DNA from: Laguncularia racemosa
Lineage: Eukaryota > Streptophyta > Magnoliopsida > Myrtales > Combretaceae
Assembly (NCBI GenBank): GCA_037954665.1
Contig: JBBMOL010000013.1
Span: 5,456,001 to 5,520,000 of the forward strand
Reading direction: 5' to 3'
DNA: 64,000 nucleotides
Under the pieces are notes generated by a model. That model ran no database searches. It was not told the origin of the DNA and saw only the letters and a list, made by a program, of their open reading frames with translations. Below are positions 31,501-41,750 of this stretch, piece by piece (position 1 is the first letter of the stretch; every line of letters begins with the position of its first letter). Made by a program: the position numbers and the translations under genes.

Positions 31501-32605
31501 CATTGTTTGAAAAGTTAAAAGTAAATTCCAAAGGTACAAGTTTTGAAACTGAAATCAAATTCCTAGAAAAACTAGGAACATAAAAGGTCTTTTCAAGAAT
31601 TAAATTAAAGCCACTCTTAAGTACTAATATGCATGTCCCAATAGCTTCCACATGCGATTCTATCTTGTTTCCAGAATAGATAAATCGCTCAGCTCCCACT
31701 GGTTTCCGCAGGTTTTGTAAACCCTGCATGGAATTGGAAATATGGATCGTAGATCCAGAATCAATCCACCATGTGTTACAATTCACATCAACCATATTAG
31801 ACTCAAAACAAACATATGAGACTAAGTTACCTTTCTTTTCAAGCCAATTTTTATGCTTGACACAGTCTTTCTTTATGTGTCCCTTCTTTTTACAGAAAAA
31901 ACACTTGGACTCTTTCTTGATGTCAGCATTGGGTTAGATTTTACCCTTCCCTTTTTCTTTGACTTTGTCGGTTTTCTTTCCTTGAGTAACCATCATTGCA
32001 TTTTCTCCCATCTCCAGAGTTAATCGGGCTTCCTCTTCTTCACACATGGTCAATAGATCATCTATTGTCCATTTGTCCTTATGTGTGTTGTAAGAGATCT
32101 TAAAAGGTCCATACTGTGATGGAAGGGTCGTCAAAATAAAATGCACTAGGAAAGCATCCGACATCTCAATCTCTAGAGCCTTCAAGCGATTTGCTAAATC
32201 ACGCATTTTGTTGATGTGTTCTCTAACGCCTTTCACAGAAGTCAACTTAGTAGATGTGAACTTCATAATCAGGGTGCTAGCTAGAGACTTCTTAGAAGTC
32301 TTAAATTGCCTTTCAAGGGCATCTAGCAGCTCTTTGACATTTTTATATTGATCCACTGAGCCACGGACATCCGCAGTGAGTTTGCTTTTAATGAACATGA
32401 TACTAAGTCGGTTAGACCGTTCCCATTTCTCATGAAGATCAAACTCAGCTTGAGTGCTTTCTTCACTCAGAAGTGGCTCATCCTTAATAGTGGCATAGTC
32501 AAAGTCCAAACACCCCAAATGAAGAAGTACATTATCTCTCCAAGTCTTAAAGTTTTCACTTGTTAAAATAGGGATTTCTACTTTAGTATCAGTCAAAGGT
32601 TGCAT
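28590..32605 (-). pseudogene. copia gag-pol polyprotein, broken by one stop and one frameshift
   Basis: Domains in order: Gag (UBN2-type, QPLTDTKVEIPILTSENFKT..., to 31,937); zinc knuckle CFFCKKKGHIKKDC (about 31,860-31,910); protease WWIDSGSTIH (about 31,740-31,770); GAG-pre-integrase WHRRLGHIS; integrase core with D (SDICCPD), D (VRTDRGGEY) and E (NGVAERRNR); RT with AFLNGNLEEEIYMKQPEGF and YVDD (about 29,570); RNase H with YSDSDFAGC, MKAEFVS and YCDNSAA. A TAA at 31,934-31,936, probably from CAA, separates Gag from the zinc knuckle in the same frame. Near 30,045 the frame shifts between DLVP and PNGVKAIG, equal to one lost or two gained bases. All catalytic residues are intact. I prefer the start ATG at 32,605 to the one at 32,623 because a splice-acceptor-like TTTGCAG lies between them. 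Confidence 0.93.
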
Positions 32606-32623
32606 AGCTGCAAACACAAACAT

Positions 32624-33777
32624 GCTTAATACTTAATTTAAGACTATAACATAAATCATAATATACCTCAATGCTTTATGGATCATCAAACAAAATAAAT
32701 GTAAAGTCTAAACATTTCTTATGCGATACCGTATAAATAACTTCGTTCAATAGAGGCTGCTTTAGCTAAACCTCAGTCAAACAAAATTATTTTTATCACT
32801 TGAGATCAGATAAATTTCCAGGAAAGACGCGTAGGTTAAACAAAAGGTCCCACTTAAAATCCAGCCTCCTTAGACAGAATTCGAACGAATTCCCAAGAAA
32901 GACGTGGAGGGGTCACATTTGTCCCACGATAATGTCTCCTTAGACAAAATTAATCAGACTTAATTTAGACTTTTAACTTAATGTTTTATGAAGTTATTTA
33001 ATGTCTATAATACTAAATGTGATTTCTAATAAATAATCCAATCTAAATAAGGTTGCTGTGGCTACGCCAAAATTTATTAGAATTATTTAATCACAAGACA
33101 ACAATAACCGCTATTGCTAAACATCATGCAATAACTCTAAATGTACTTAAACGTGAACAATATATTGCATGCATAATTAATCTGAAACATACGTACAATC
33201 ACATACCAATTTAAGCACCTTGAACAAATACTAAAATTGCAAAATCCTAATGCAATTTCATTAACGATATTTTAAATAATTAACAAGCTAGTGTATATAA
33301 ACCATAAATTTATATATACACAAATTATTTAAAATAAATACGAAATTTAATACAAAATAAAATTCCACAAAAGTTTTTCACAAAACCGTAAGTGAAAATG
33401 TTAAATAAAATTGACATGTTAAATTTCAAGGAAAATTATTTAAGAAAAATACTAAATAATTTACTTTATTTCCAATTTAACATGTCATAAATTTTTATTT
33501 TAAAAATAATAATAATAATAATACTTGATGTTGGCAAATAAAATCCAACATTATTACTCAATTATTATACTTGAAAATTGAGTAAAATTAAGTACCAAAT
33601 TAATAAAAAATTAATTTGCACTATAAAACTCTAATTTAAAAAATTAATTTTCTCCAGAAAAATTGATACAAATAAATGTATCATAAATTTGATAAAAATT
33701 TATCAAAACCAATTAAAATTGAATTGAAAAAGGAGAAAATTAATTTTTCCGAAATCGCAAGGCAGATGTTTAATTAC
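32624..33777 (-). other. Long untranslated leader of the copia element
   Basis: About 1.15 kb between PBS and gag without coding capacity. It contains two related blocks near 32,815-32,850 and 32,872-32,945, each with AATT(T)CC.(A/G)GAAAGACG and CTCCTTAGACA. A TGTTTGTGTTTGCAG stretch just before the gag start looks like a 3' splice site, so an intron in the leader is possible. Confidence 0.6.
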
Positions 33778-33790
33778 GGCTCTGATACCA
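33778..33790 (-). promoter_or_regulatory. Primer binding site of copia element
   Basis: The complement reads TGGTATCAGAGCC, matching the 3' end of initiator Met tRNA, two bases from the LTR end at 33,793. Confidence 0.92.
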
Positions 33791-33792
33791 AA

Positions 33793-34153
33793 TGATAGCC
33801 GCAACTCTGATACAAACACAGAAAATGCAGCGGAAATAGGAAAATCACTAACCTCTTGCCATTGCTAAATACGGAGAGGAACAAAATCGTCAAGTCCCGA
33901 AACCTCCAAGATCTTTAGAGCATTCAAAAACTCACAAGATGGTAATGTGTTTTTTATAGAATTTTTTATGCCCTGGGACCTTGAATCCAATAGCTATTTA
34001 TAGAGAAACTTTCCATCAAAGTTTCCTAAAATCATGCTAATGGGTTAGTGGATAATATGGTTGACAAGGATTAAGTGGATAGTGGGATCATGGGAATGAA
34101 AGTTGTAGTTTGTGGTTCCTTAAAAATAGGACCACACTTCCAACATTCCAACA
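33793..34153 (-). repeat. 5' LTR of copia element (361 bp)
   Basis: Right-hand terminal repeat, the 5' LTR of the minus-strand element. It differs from the 3' LTR at 13 of 361 positions with no indels. Every difference is A/G or C/T. Confidence 0.93.
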
Positions 34154-34158
34154 TTGAT
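34154..34158. repeat. Target site duplication of copia element, right (TTGAT)
   Basis: Matches the five bases left of the element. Confidence 0.9.
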
Positions 34159-34734
34159 ATCTTAAATTTACACGACATTATAGAAAGAGAGCATTAGTAT
34201 ATAAAGAAATGAGCAAAGAATGAAGTTAAGGCAGAAAATTGGCGTCGACATTGCCTTTTAAACATCAACCTTGGGAGTCTACCAACGGGGCTTGGCCGTT
34301 AGACCCATACGCTTCTCTTTGGGTTCATGCAACTTCCTTTTCTCTATTTCGCTTGTTGCGTAAGGAGCTTCCTATTTTATATGCTGGTGTTTGAGCCTCT
34401 GTAAACTTTATATATACTATTAATATCACATTTTACTAGCAGAATGGAATAAAATAGAATTACAATTACAATTTTTATAAATTAATAATATAGAGAAGTA
34501 ATAGATATTGTATGACATTATTAATATATTAGAAATATTTTCAAAAATACTATATATTTGTACAATAGGTTGCTTGATTGTTGGTTGAAACCTCATTGAT
34601 AAAATATAGAAATATGTAAAAATAGGCCAAGGAATAGTCATTCCTCTAATCCTAAGAATGAATTAGGATTCCTCATTTAACACCAATGGGAACTCCTTAT
34701 TGGAGGAGGATGAGTTTGACTATAGTGTGGTTAT

Positions 34735-35330
34735 GTGCATATTGCATGATCCTCACTTTATAAGTGAACTTAGAAAAGTAACATGTGATGATACAGAAGA
34801 GAATGACCGGAAGTGAGTAGGATAGGGAGAAAGACAAGTAGAGGAACTTCTAGAGCATCAAACTTTACTAGTTGTAGTGTGGAATGAGATGTTCTTCACT
34901 ATTGTTAAGTGTTTAATCTTTTAAGAAGGCAATCTAGTAAGGTAACAATGTTTTTTTTATCAAATTGTTTCTTTTGTCCAAATGAGGAAAGGTTGAGTAT
35001 TTATAGGGATCAATTGGCGATATTGTTTGTCAAATAGCACCAGTATTCAATGATCCAAATGAGCCTCCTTTTAATAAAAAAGAGCATACATGGGCCTCTA
35101 ATGCATTTAGGTTTAATGAAGAATTCTCTTTAGTACATGAGCCTTATGGGAGAGATTGGTAATGGCAGTCCAATTAAATAGACTCTACTCCAAGTTTATC
35201 ATCTCAAAGATGTATAAGCTTAACTTTCCAAACCCTATCACCATAAACCAAATTGGAAAATCCACTTGATTATTGGGCTTAAAGACCAAAATTGAATTTA
35301 GGCTTTTACAACTAAAATAGCTATTCCACA
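34735..35330 (-). repeat. Dispersed repeat, copy 2 (LTR- or promoter-like)
   Basis: Diverged copy of 25,060-25,650 in the same orientation. TATTTATAGGGATC at about 34,999 reads CCCTATAAATA on the minus strand. Shared blocks include AAGTGAGTAGGATAGG, ATACATGGGCC, GATTGGTAATGG and CCTATCACCATAAACC. Confidence 0.6.
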
Positions 35331-35734
35331 ATCCAAGTTTAGTAATTACTCTATAAGTGATGAATGATTATTCTATTATATCTTTATAAAGTCAGCCAAA
35401 TGTATCATAAGTGTATTAGGGATTGAATGAGAGAATAAAAGATTCTCGAGACTTGTTAGAGAAATTAGGTGCTTTGATTGTTATACTATAATGGATTAAC
35501 CAAAGTTTCCCCTAGCTTTTACCATGTTCTTTTGAGGTTCTTCCATGTGAATTTTGCATGCCTCTATTTAATTATTTACTTATCAAATCTCCTATATAAA
35601 GTAAGTCCTTAAGCCTACTAGTTCTTGATTCTAGATCGAAAATCCATGAGCCAATCATTTAGGTAAAAAAATTAAGTTAAAATTTAAAAATAAAAAAAAT
35701 TATAAGTCTAATACTCTAAATAGTTTTTAAACCA

Positions 35735-36120
35735 TTTTATAAATAAATAAAATGAAAAGAATTAGTATTCCCATTTTACAAATAAATAAAATGAAAAGAA
35801 TTAGTGTTTATTTATACAAAACTACATCCAAATAGAATTGTCATCTTACCAATGTAATACTAAACTCTATAAAAGAAAATCTTGGTTTTAGTTTCACATT
35901 TTTAAGCAATGAGAACTTCCTTTTAATAAAGTTTATAAATACCCAACTAAAAATACTTTTATAATATATTTATTTTTTATATTGTTGATAAAAACAAACA
36001 CATTTAATGTTGTAATAGAGAAATAATTTTTCCTAAATCGCATAGAAAATAATTTAAATTTTTAATATTATTTTAATTTTAAATTTTAGTTTATTTAAAT
36101 ACATATTGAGGTGGTAATTA
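35735..36120. repeat. AT-rich dispersed repeat, copy 1
   Basis: Related to 46,960-47,390. Shared landmarks: ACAAAACTACATCCAAATAGA / CCAAAACTACACTCAAATAGA, CTCCTTT-type followed by AATAAAGT(T)TATAAAT, and AATTTTTAAT/TTATTTAA blocks in the same order. Confidence 0.5.
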
Positions 36121-36212
36121 TCTAAAGCTATTCCTAATTAGAAGGGACAATGGAAGTGGTAATGCCGGTAAGTAGGGTGTGATTACAGTCCTTTCGTTGC
36201 TTTTATTCTCTA

Positions 36213-36275
36213 GGACAATGTCAAGAATGCTACCTAAACTTTTAAATTGCTAATTTTAGTACCCGATTGGCGGAT
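36213..36275 (+). repeat. Left TIR of the MULE
   Basis: Contains CTACCTAAACTTTTAAATTG and CTAATTTTAGTACCCGATT, matching the complement of the right TIR with one internal gap. Confidence 0.6.
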
Positions 36276-37197
36276 TTATAAAAAATGGTTAACATGGCAA
36301 TAGATTGTGCACACGTGGATGTGGGGAAAAAAAATTGAAGAAGTGGAAAAATAAAAGACAAAATGGAAAAATAAAAGAGGAAAAAAAACATGCACTATGT
36401 CAAGAGAATCATATGGTTTTTTTTTTTCTTTCCCTTGTCCTCTCTCTCTCTCACTCTCTATATTTCTATAATGTTGAAAAGTTCTCTTCATGTTAAATAG
36501 TAAAACCCTAGTAAACTCAAAAGATGACAAGGAAAAGTTAAAAAAAATAAAAATAAATCCTTCCTTTTTTATGGTTATCTATGTAATTTGTTAAGCTTGA
36601 TGCTAACAGGACCTCATCAAAGTGGAAGACCACATTGGTTGTTGTCTTCTTAAGGAAGATAACGACATAGATGGAATGACCCACTACTAAATATTCAAAG
36701 GAAAAAAGTAACCTTGATCATCGAAGTTGATAATGGAAGGTTTTGATAGGTGAGTTGTATTTTATATCCTCTAAAAAATTGTAAAACTTTGAGTGAGATT
36801 TGTAGATGTAAAAAGATTCTTCCTTTTCCCACTTGTAGATAAGTTTCTTGCCCATAACTGAAATAATGGACAACATTTTTCTTTATTTAATAGGGTTAGC
36901 TTCAATATATTTGTTGGTGGTCATTTATCACACTTCGAAGGCAATTTTTCATATCGAGATGGTTCAAGGGTGCAATGGACAACTAGCCCAAGCTCACTTA
37001 CACATGAGAGTTTGATTGATTTCCTGAATGATCTTAGGTATATGAAAATCTATACATACTAGTTTCTTATTCCAAGAAAGGGTAGATAATGGGTTGATGA
37101 ATTTAGAGAATGGAGCTACCTTTATTGCTATGCACAGTGTCTTGAGAGGTCATTGTAATGCCAATATATTGTTGAACATGAAGAAGGAAAAGACACT

Positions 37198-37205
37198 CAT
37201 ATTGG
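37198..37205. repeat. hAT target site duplication, left (CATATTGG)
   Basis: An 8-bp sequence directly before the CAAGGTTGTC end and repeated directly after the other end. Eight bases is the duplication length of hAT elements. Confidence 0.88.
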
Positions 37206-37487
37206 CAAGGTTGTCAAAATCACGATTTTACGTAGAATTATTAGGGGGTCCATAGAAACGTAAGCTTTTATAACCTTTGTAAAATAAATTCCAAATATTG
37301 TAAATTTACTGAAATTATCATTAAAAAATATAATGGATAATAGAAATAAAGAAATTCAATATATATTTTGGTCATAAATCGCAATAAAAGTCATAATATA
37401 GATAATCAAGCATAAGTTGTGCAATATAGATAATCAACCACAAGTCCCAATAAAAGTTATGAATTCATAAATCATAATACAAAACAA

Positions 37488-37808
37488 CTAAAATAAATCA
37501 TCACAATTTCCACCATCTCTCCCATCCATATCACCATCATCATATGCATCTTCATCATCTTCTTCTTCACCAATGTCAACATCATCATGAGGTGTATTGC
37601 TACTAATGATTTCCATATTCTCTAATTCCAAATCTTTTGAAGTTCTCATTTGCATTTCAGCTTCAACATCATCAATATCATGAATGTTCAAATCATCTGG
37701 GATTGGGGACTTACTTCCAGGACTCTCCAAATTCACATAAGCATCAATTTCCTCCTCCTCATCATCATCTTTTTCTTCACCCCTTGCACTTGGAAGTATA
37801 TGCAACAC
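37488..37808 (-). pseudogene. Acidic open reading frame inside the hAT element
   Basis: A 106-residue frame, very rich in Asp and Glu (EEKDDDEEEEID, IGEEEDDEDAYDDGD), with SPIPDDLNIHDIDDVEAEMQ in the middle. I do not recognise a family. The position near one end of the element and the acidic nature would suit the C-terminal tail of a former hAT transposase, but this is only a guess. No start context or introns can be argued. Confidence 0.3.
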
Positions 37809-39015
37809 TATTTTAGAAGTTCAAGGGTAAAAGCAAGTTACTATTTACTAGAAGCCTCCTACACTATAGTAATTAAGATGACAAGGTATTTCAATATCTC
37901 TTAACAGATGCATTGAATTATTCGAATGTGCATCAAATGGACTCCACCTATAGGAATATAAAAGTGGTACTACCTTTAGCAAAAGCTAATGGGTACTTTT
38001 CCTATAATAAGCATTCATGAAGTTGGGATGAATATAAGACATTTGTAAATCCACTTAATTGGTTTTTGTTGTGATTAGCCTTGTGACATTTCCATATGTG
38101 ACATAAGGTGTCTGAGTTCAAAAAAAAAAAGCTACCCAACAACGTGTTACAACCTTGAATAATTTACACTAAGGAGTGGTTTAAGTCTAATGATACCTTT
38201 CTTTGTATATTTCAATATTTTGGTATTTATGATTGGCATAGGAATCTATGGGAGGAATGTTGTATAGACAACCAAATATAAGTTTAGAATCATTTTACTC
38301 ATGTTTAGATGAATTTAAAATGTACTTGGAACTTGTTATTATTCTAAAGTGATGCTAAGATCAAGTGGTGAGTGAAAATTTTAATTTTTAGCTTATCCAC
38401 TTATTTGTTCAAATGTTCTTAGTTGTTCTTGGTGACATTTGAATGAAGTATGCTAGATACAATCATTCTCACAGCATAGAGATTCAATGTAAAGCTAGTG
38501 ATCAAGATTCAAGAATATCTAAATTAACTAAATAGATGGCAACTGCAAAAACATAAGTTTAACCTACAAGAAATGGGATTATGATTATTACCAACAGACC
38601 AGCTAATAATTAGACTCCACTCGTTTTCTAGATAGTATTGCACACAACATTGGCACCGCACGGTCTGTACCTGTATGAAGCAAATTACACAAAAAGCTAG
38701 TCAACAATTTGATTTTGAATTAACAAAAATTGCACAGATCAAGGGATTGCTGCTAAATACTCGAGAAAATACCCATAGGCCATCAACGAAAATACCCATA
38801 AATGAAAATACAGTAAATACCCAAACACATCTAGTAGAACAATACCTATAAACGAAAATAGTAAATAACAATTAACCAAGACCAAAACTAGAGAAGGACA
38901 AAACCTAAGCGAGAAGTAAACTCTAAACTGAGTGAATTGCGAGAGAAGTGAGAAGATGAAGGCTGAAGGTTGAACTTGAATGGAATGGAGTTCGAGTCGT
39001 AGAAGATGAAGAACA

Positions 39016-39240
39016 AGAAGAACAGTAATAAAATAACTGAATAGTGGAATTAAAACGGGGTTAGTGCTAGTGTCTTGTCTCAACTCTCCTCTCCTATGTG
39101 TGTAGTACAGGTTGTACAACAGTAACAACTAAGAAGAAGAAGAACAGGAACAGAACAACTAAATAGTAGATTGCAAAATAGGCGTCGTGCCTGTATCTTG
39201 TCCACTCTTGTGTGTGTGTAGTACAGGTTGTATAGCAATA
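39016..39240 (+). repeat. Tandem duplication of about 119 bp inside the hAT element
   Basis: AAGAAGAACAG(T/G)AA ... CTTGTC..CTC and GTGTGTAGTACAGGTTGTA occur twice with a spacing of about 119 bp. Confidence 0.65.
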
Positions 39241-39534
39241 AGCAATGACTGGATGCACATGGAGACTCGACCTAATAATATGGAAACTGGGCTAGGATGG
39301 GCTTTTTTTGAATTAGATGGCCTATTGTACTCTATTAGACCAAAATGTGCAGGACCTAGTAAAATCGATAGAAACGACTCTAACTCGTGATTTTAACGAT
39401 TTTAGTATTTCAATCGCGATTTTATTACGATTTTACCTTTAAATCGATTTTATATACGAGTTGACAAGAAATATGCTCCCAAACTCGTAAAATCATAGAA
39501 ATGTACGAATTAATTCGCGAGTTTAACAACCATG

Positions 39535-39542
39535 CATATTGG
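39535..39542. repeat. hAT target site duplication, right (CATATTGG)
   Basis: Perfect repeat of 37,198-37,205. The MULE reading frame resumes here. Confidence 0.88.
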
Positions 39543-41750
39543 TTTAGGTGTTGAAAATAGCAATAGTGATAGTAGTTATGACAATGAGAAATATGAAGTT
39601 ATTGAGGTGGATTGTTTGTCAAATAATGATAATGAGGAGGTAGTGGCTACTCAAGAAAAGAAGAAATCCTTTTTGGCAACTAAGGGTAGATACGTGGTGG
39701 AGGGTCTTTAGATTCTGATTCATACTCTATTAGATGACTATCAAGATGTGTTTAGAAATGCAAATAAGAAAAGGAAAGAAAAAAGAAGTTAGTGAGAATG
39801 AGGGAGAGGAAGGCGAGAGTGACTATTTGTATTCTGATGATGAGGGAAGTTTTTTCTCATATTCAAGCGATGAACACGATGATGTAAGACCACATAGACG
39901 ACCTAAGACTAGAGACTATTATGATTCTTGCATAGATGTACCTCAAATTTGTGTTAGTATGGTCTTTAGTGGCTTAAAACAATTCAAAGAGGCCATGAAT
40001 AAATATTCAATACATCACTGTAACCCCTTGAGGATGACATTAAATGATAAGAGAAGAACTCAGTTCAAGTGTAGTAATGAAAAGTCTGAGTTTGCTATTT
40101 TTGCATCCTATGAAAGTCAATCTAAAGAGTTCGTGGTGAAGACATTCAAGGAGGGGCATAGTGAATATTGTAGGTCATCCTTTAAGAATAAGAGAGTGAT
40201 ATAAAAGGTCCTTGCAAAACATTTCCTATCTAGATTGAGGCCTACTCTAAACATCAAAGCTTGTGATATGAAGGATCTAATTAGACAAGAAATGAAAGTA
40301 GATGTGACCTATAACCAATATAGGCATGCTAAGAAAATGGCTATAAGAGTGATTAGGGAGAGATATGAGTATGAGATCACACAGGCTTAGGACTATGCAT
40401 ACGAAGTTTAGAAGGCTAGGGGTGATAAGTATGAGACCACATGTAATATTGTTGCTTTAAGGCTTACTTCAAGCATTTTTTTTTGTTTGCTTTGAAGAAT
40501 TTAGGATGGGTTTTTTAGTTGGTTGTAGGTTGACATTAGGCCTAGATGGTTGTTTCCTTAAAGGTGACTTAAAAGGGGAGCTTTTGGTTGCTACCGCTAA
40601 GGAAGCTAATGACTAGAAGTATCCTATTGCTTGGGCTTATGTTGAAGGTGAAAATATAGACAGTTGGGCATGGTTTCTAAAGCAACTTTCATCTTTAATT
40701 AGCATTGGCACATCAAGTTTCATAATCATTAGTGACATTTAGAAGGTTAGTAAAAGGTCCTTCTCCCTTTTCTTTGTTTTATAGCAAACACATTAGTGAG
40801 AGACATTAATGATTAATTAATTTCTTTGTTAGCACAAGCTGTTAAAGAAATTTTTCCTCTTTTAGAGCATTGCTACTATGCAAGGCATTTCTTTGCTAAT
40901 TGGAGAAAAAAAAAACATAAAGGTGATGAGTTGCAAAAGGTATATTGAGCTACTTTTAAATCTATAAGAGTTGCTAACTTGGATGAGATCATTATAAGGA
41001 TAACTGAATTGAAGCTTGAAGTAAGTCAGGATCTTATGAGGGTACCCCCAAAGCATTGGTGTAAGGCTTTCTTTCAAATGGATACAAAATGTGATGTTGA
41101 TAATAATATGTTTAAGACCCTTAACTCCACTATAATTGAGGCTAGGCACATGTCCATTATTTTTATAATGGAATGCATTCTAAGGCAATGATGGCACATA
41201 TAGTAGAGAAGAGAAAGGAGAGCAACAAGTGAGCATAGAGATTCACTCCACGCGCATGTTTAAAAATTCATAAAAATAAGGATGCTAATGCCAATTGCCA
41301 CCCATACGCAATGGGAGATGCTTTTGAGGTTCGTCAAATGATGAATTCCTTTGTTGTGGGCTTAGAAGGCAAGAGTTGTAGCTGTAACTCATGGGGCTTG
41401 AATGGGATTTCATGTCCACATGCATGTAATGCTATCCTTTACTTAGGGTAGGATGCAAAGAACTATGTGAGCAAGTGGTACTCCAAGGAAATGTATGATC
41501 GAATTTACAATTATACTTTAAATTCAGTTAGAAACTCCAAGTTTTTGCACAAAACTAATCAAGAAACAATATTGCCACCTATCATCAAGAAATAGTAAGG
41601 GAGATGAAAGTTGATAAGGTGAAGAGAAGAGGGTGAAGGAAGCAAAGGTCAAACAAAGCCGACACGAATTACGACATGCACATTGTGCAAGCAAGAAGGA
41701 CACAATAGTAGGGGCTATCCTAAAAAGAAAATCCATAAGAGGGTAAACTA

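Larger units (their letters stand above)
27960..34153 (-). mobile_element. Complete Ty1/copia retrotransposon, 6.2 kb
   Basis: Two 361-bp LTRs (27,960-28,320 and 33,793-34,153) flank the element. Each begins TGTTGGAATG and ends GGCTATCA on the minus strand. The target duplication is TTGAT at 27,955-27,959 and 34,154-34,158. The PBS is at 33,778-33,790 and the purine tract at 28,321-28,336. Integrase precedes RT in the coding region, which defines Ty1/copia. I counted 13 differences between the LTRs, all transitions, or about 96.4% identity, so the insertion is much younger than the gypsy element. The coding frame has only one stop and one frameshift. Confidence 0.95.
34159..36212. other. Intergenic stretch with two dispersed repeats
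   Basis: Apart from the two repeats listed separately (34,735-35,330 and 35,735-36,120) I see no gene. A 39-bp direct repeat, CATTTTA(T/C)AAATAAATAAAATG, occurs at 35,733 and 35,772. Confidence 0.45.
37206..39534. mobile_element. hAT-type DNA transposon inside the MULE transposase gene
   Basis: Ends CAAGGTTGTCAAAATCACGA and, on the complement of the right side, CATGGTTGTTAAACTCGCGA match at 15 of 20 positions. Perfect 8-bp duplications CATATTGG flank the element (37,198-37,205 and 39,535-39,542). TIR shape and 8-bp duplication fit the hAT superfamily. The element is 2.3 kb and lacks recognisable transposase motifs such as the hAT dimerisation domain, so it is probably non-autonomous. It contains one acidic minus-strand frame and an internal duplication near 39,016-39,240. 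Confidence 0.85.
36905..41750 (+). pseudogene. MULE (MuDR-type) transposase remnant, split by a hAT insertion
   Basis: The first part (36,905-37,205) reads FNIFVGGHLSHFEGNFSYRD and HESLIDFLNDL. After the hAT element the frame resumes exactly at the duplicated CATATTGG (HIGLGVENSNSDSSYDNEKYE). An acidic stretch follows (39,734-39,890), then a MuDR N-terminal DNA-binding-like domain (FSGLKQFKEAMNKYSIHHC ... HSEYCR, to about 40,230). The MULE catalytic core has GLDGCFLKGDLKGELLVATA (about 40,540) and IISD (about 40,730). A SWIM zinc finger, CSCNSWGLNGISCPHAC, lies at about 41,378-41,430. The CCHC knuckle at about 41,675 reads CTLCKQEGHNSRGY, its last Cys replaced by Tyr. Many stops make it non-functional. 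Confidence 0.82.
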
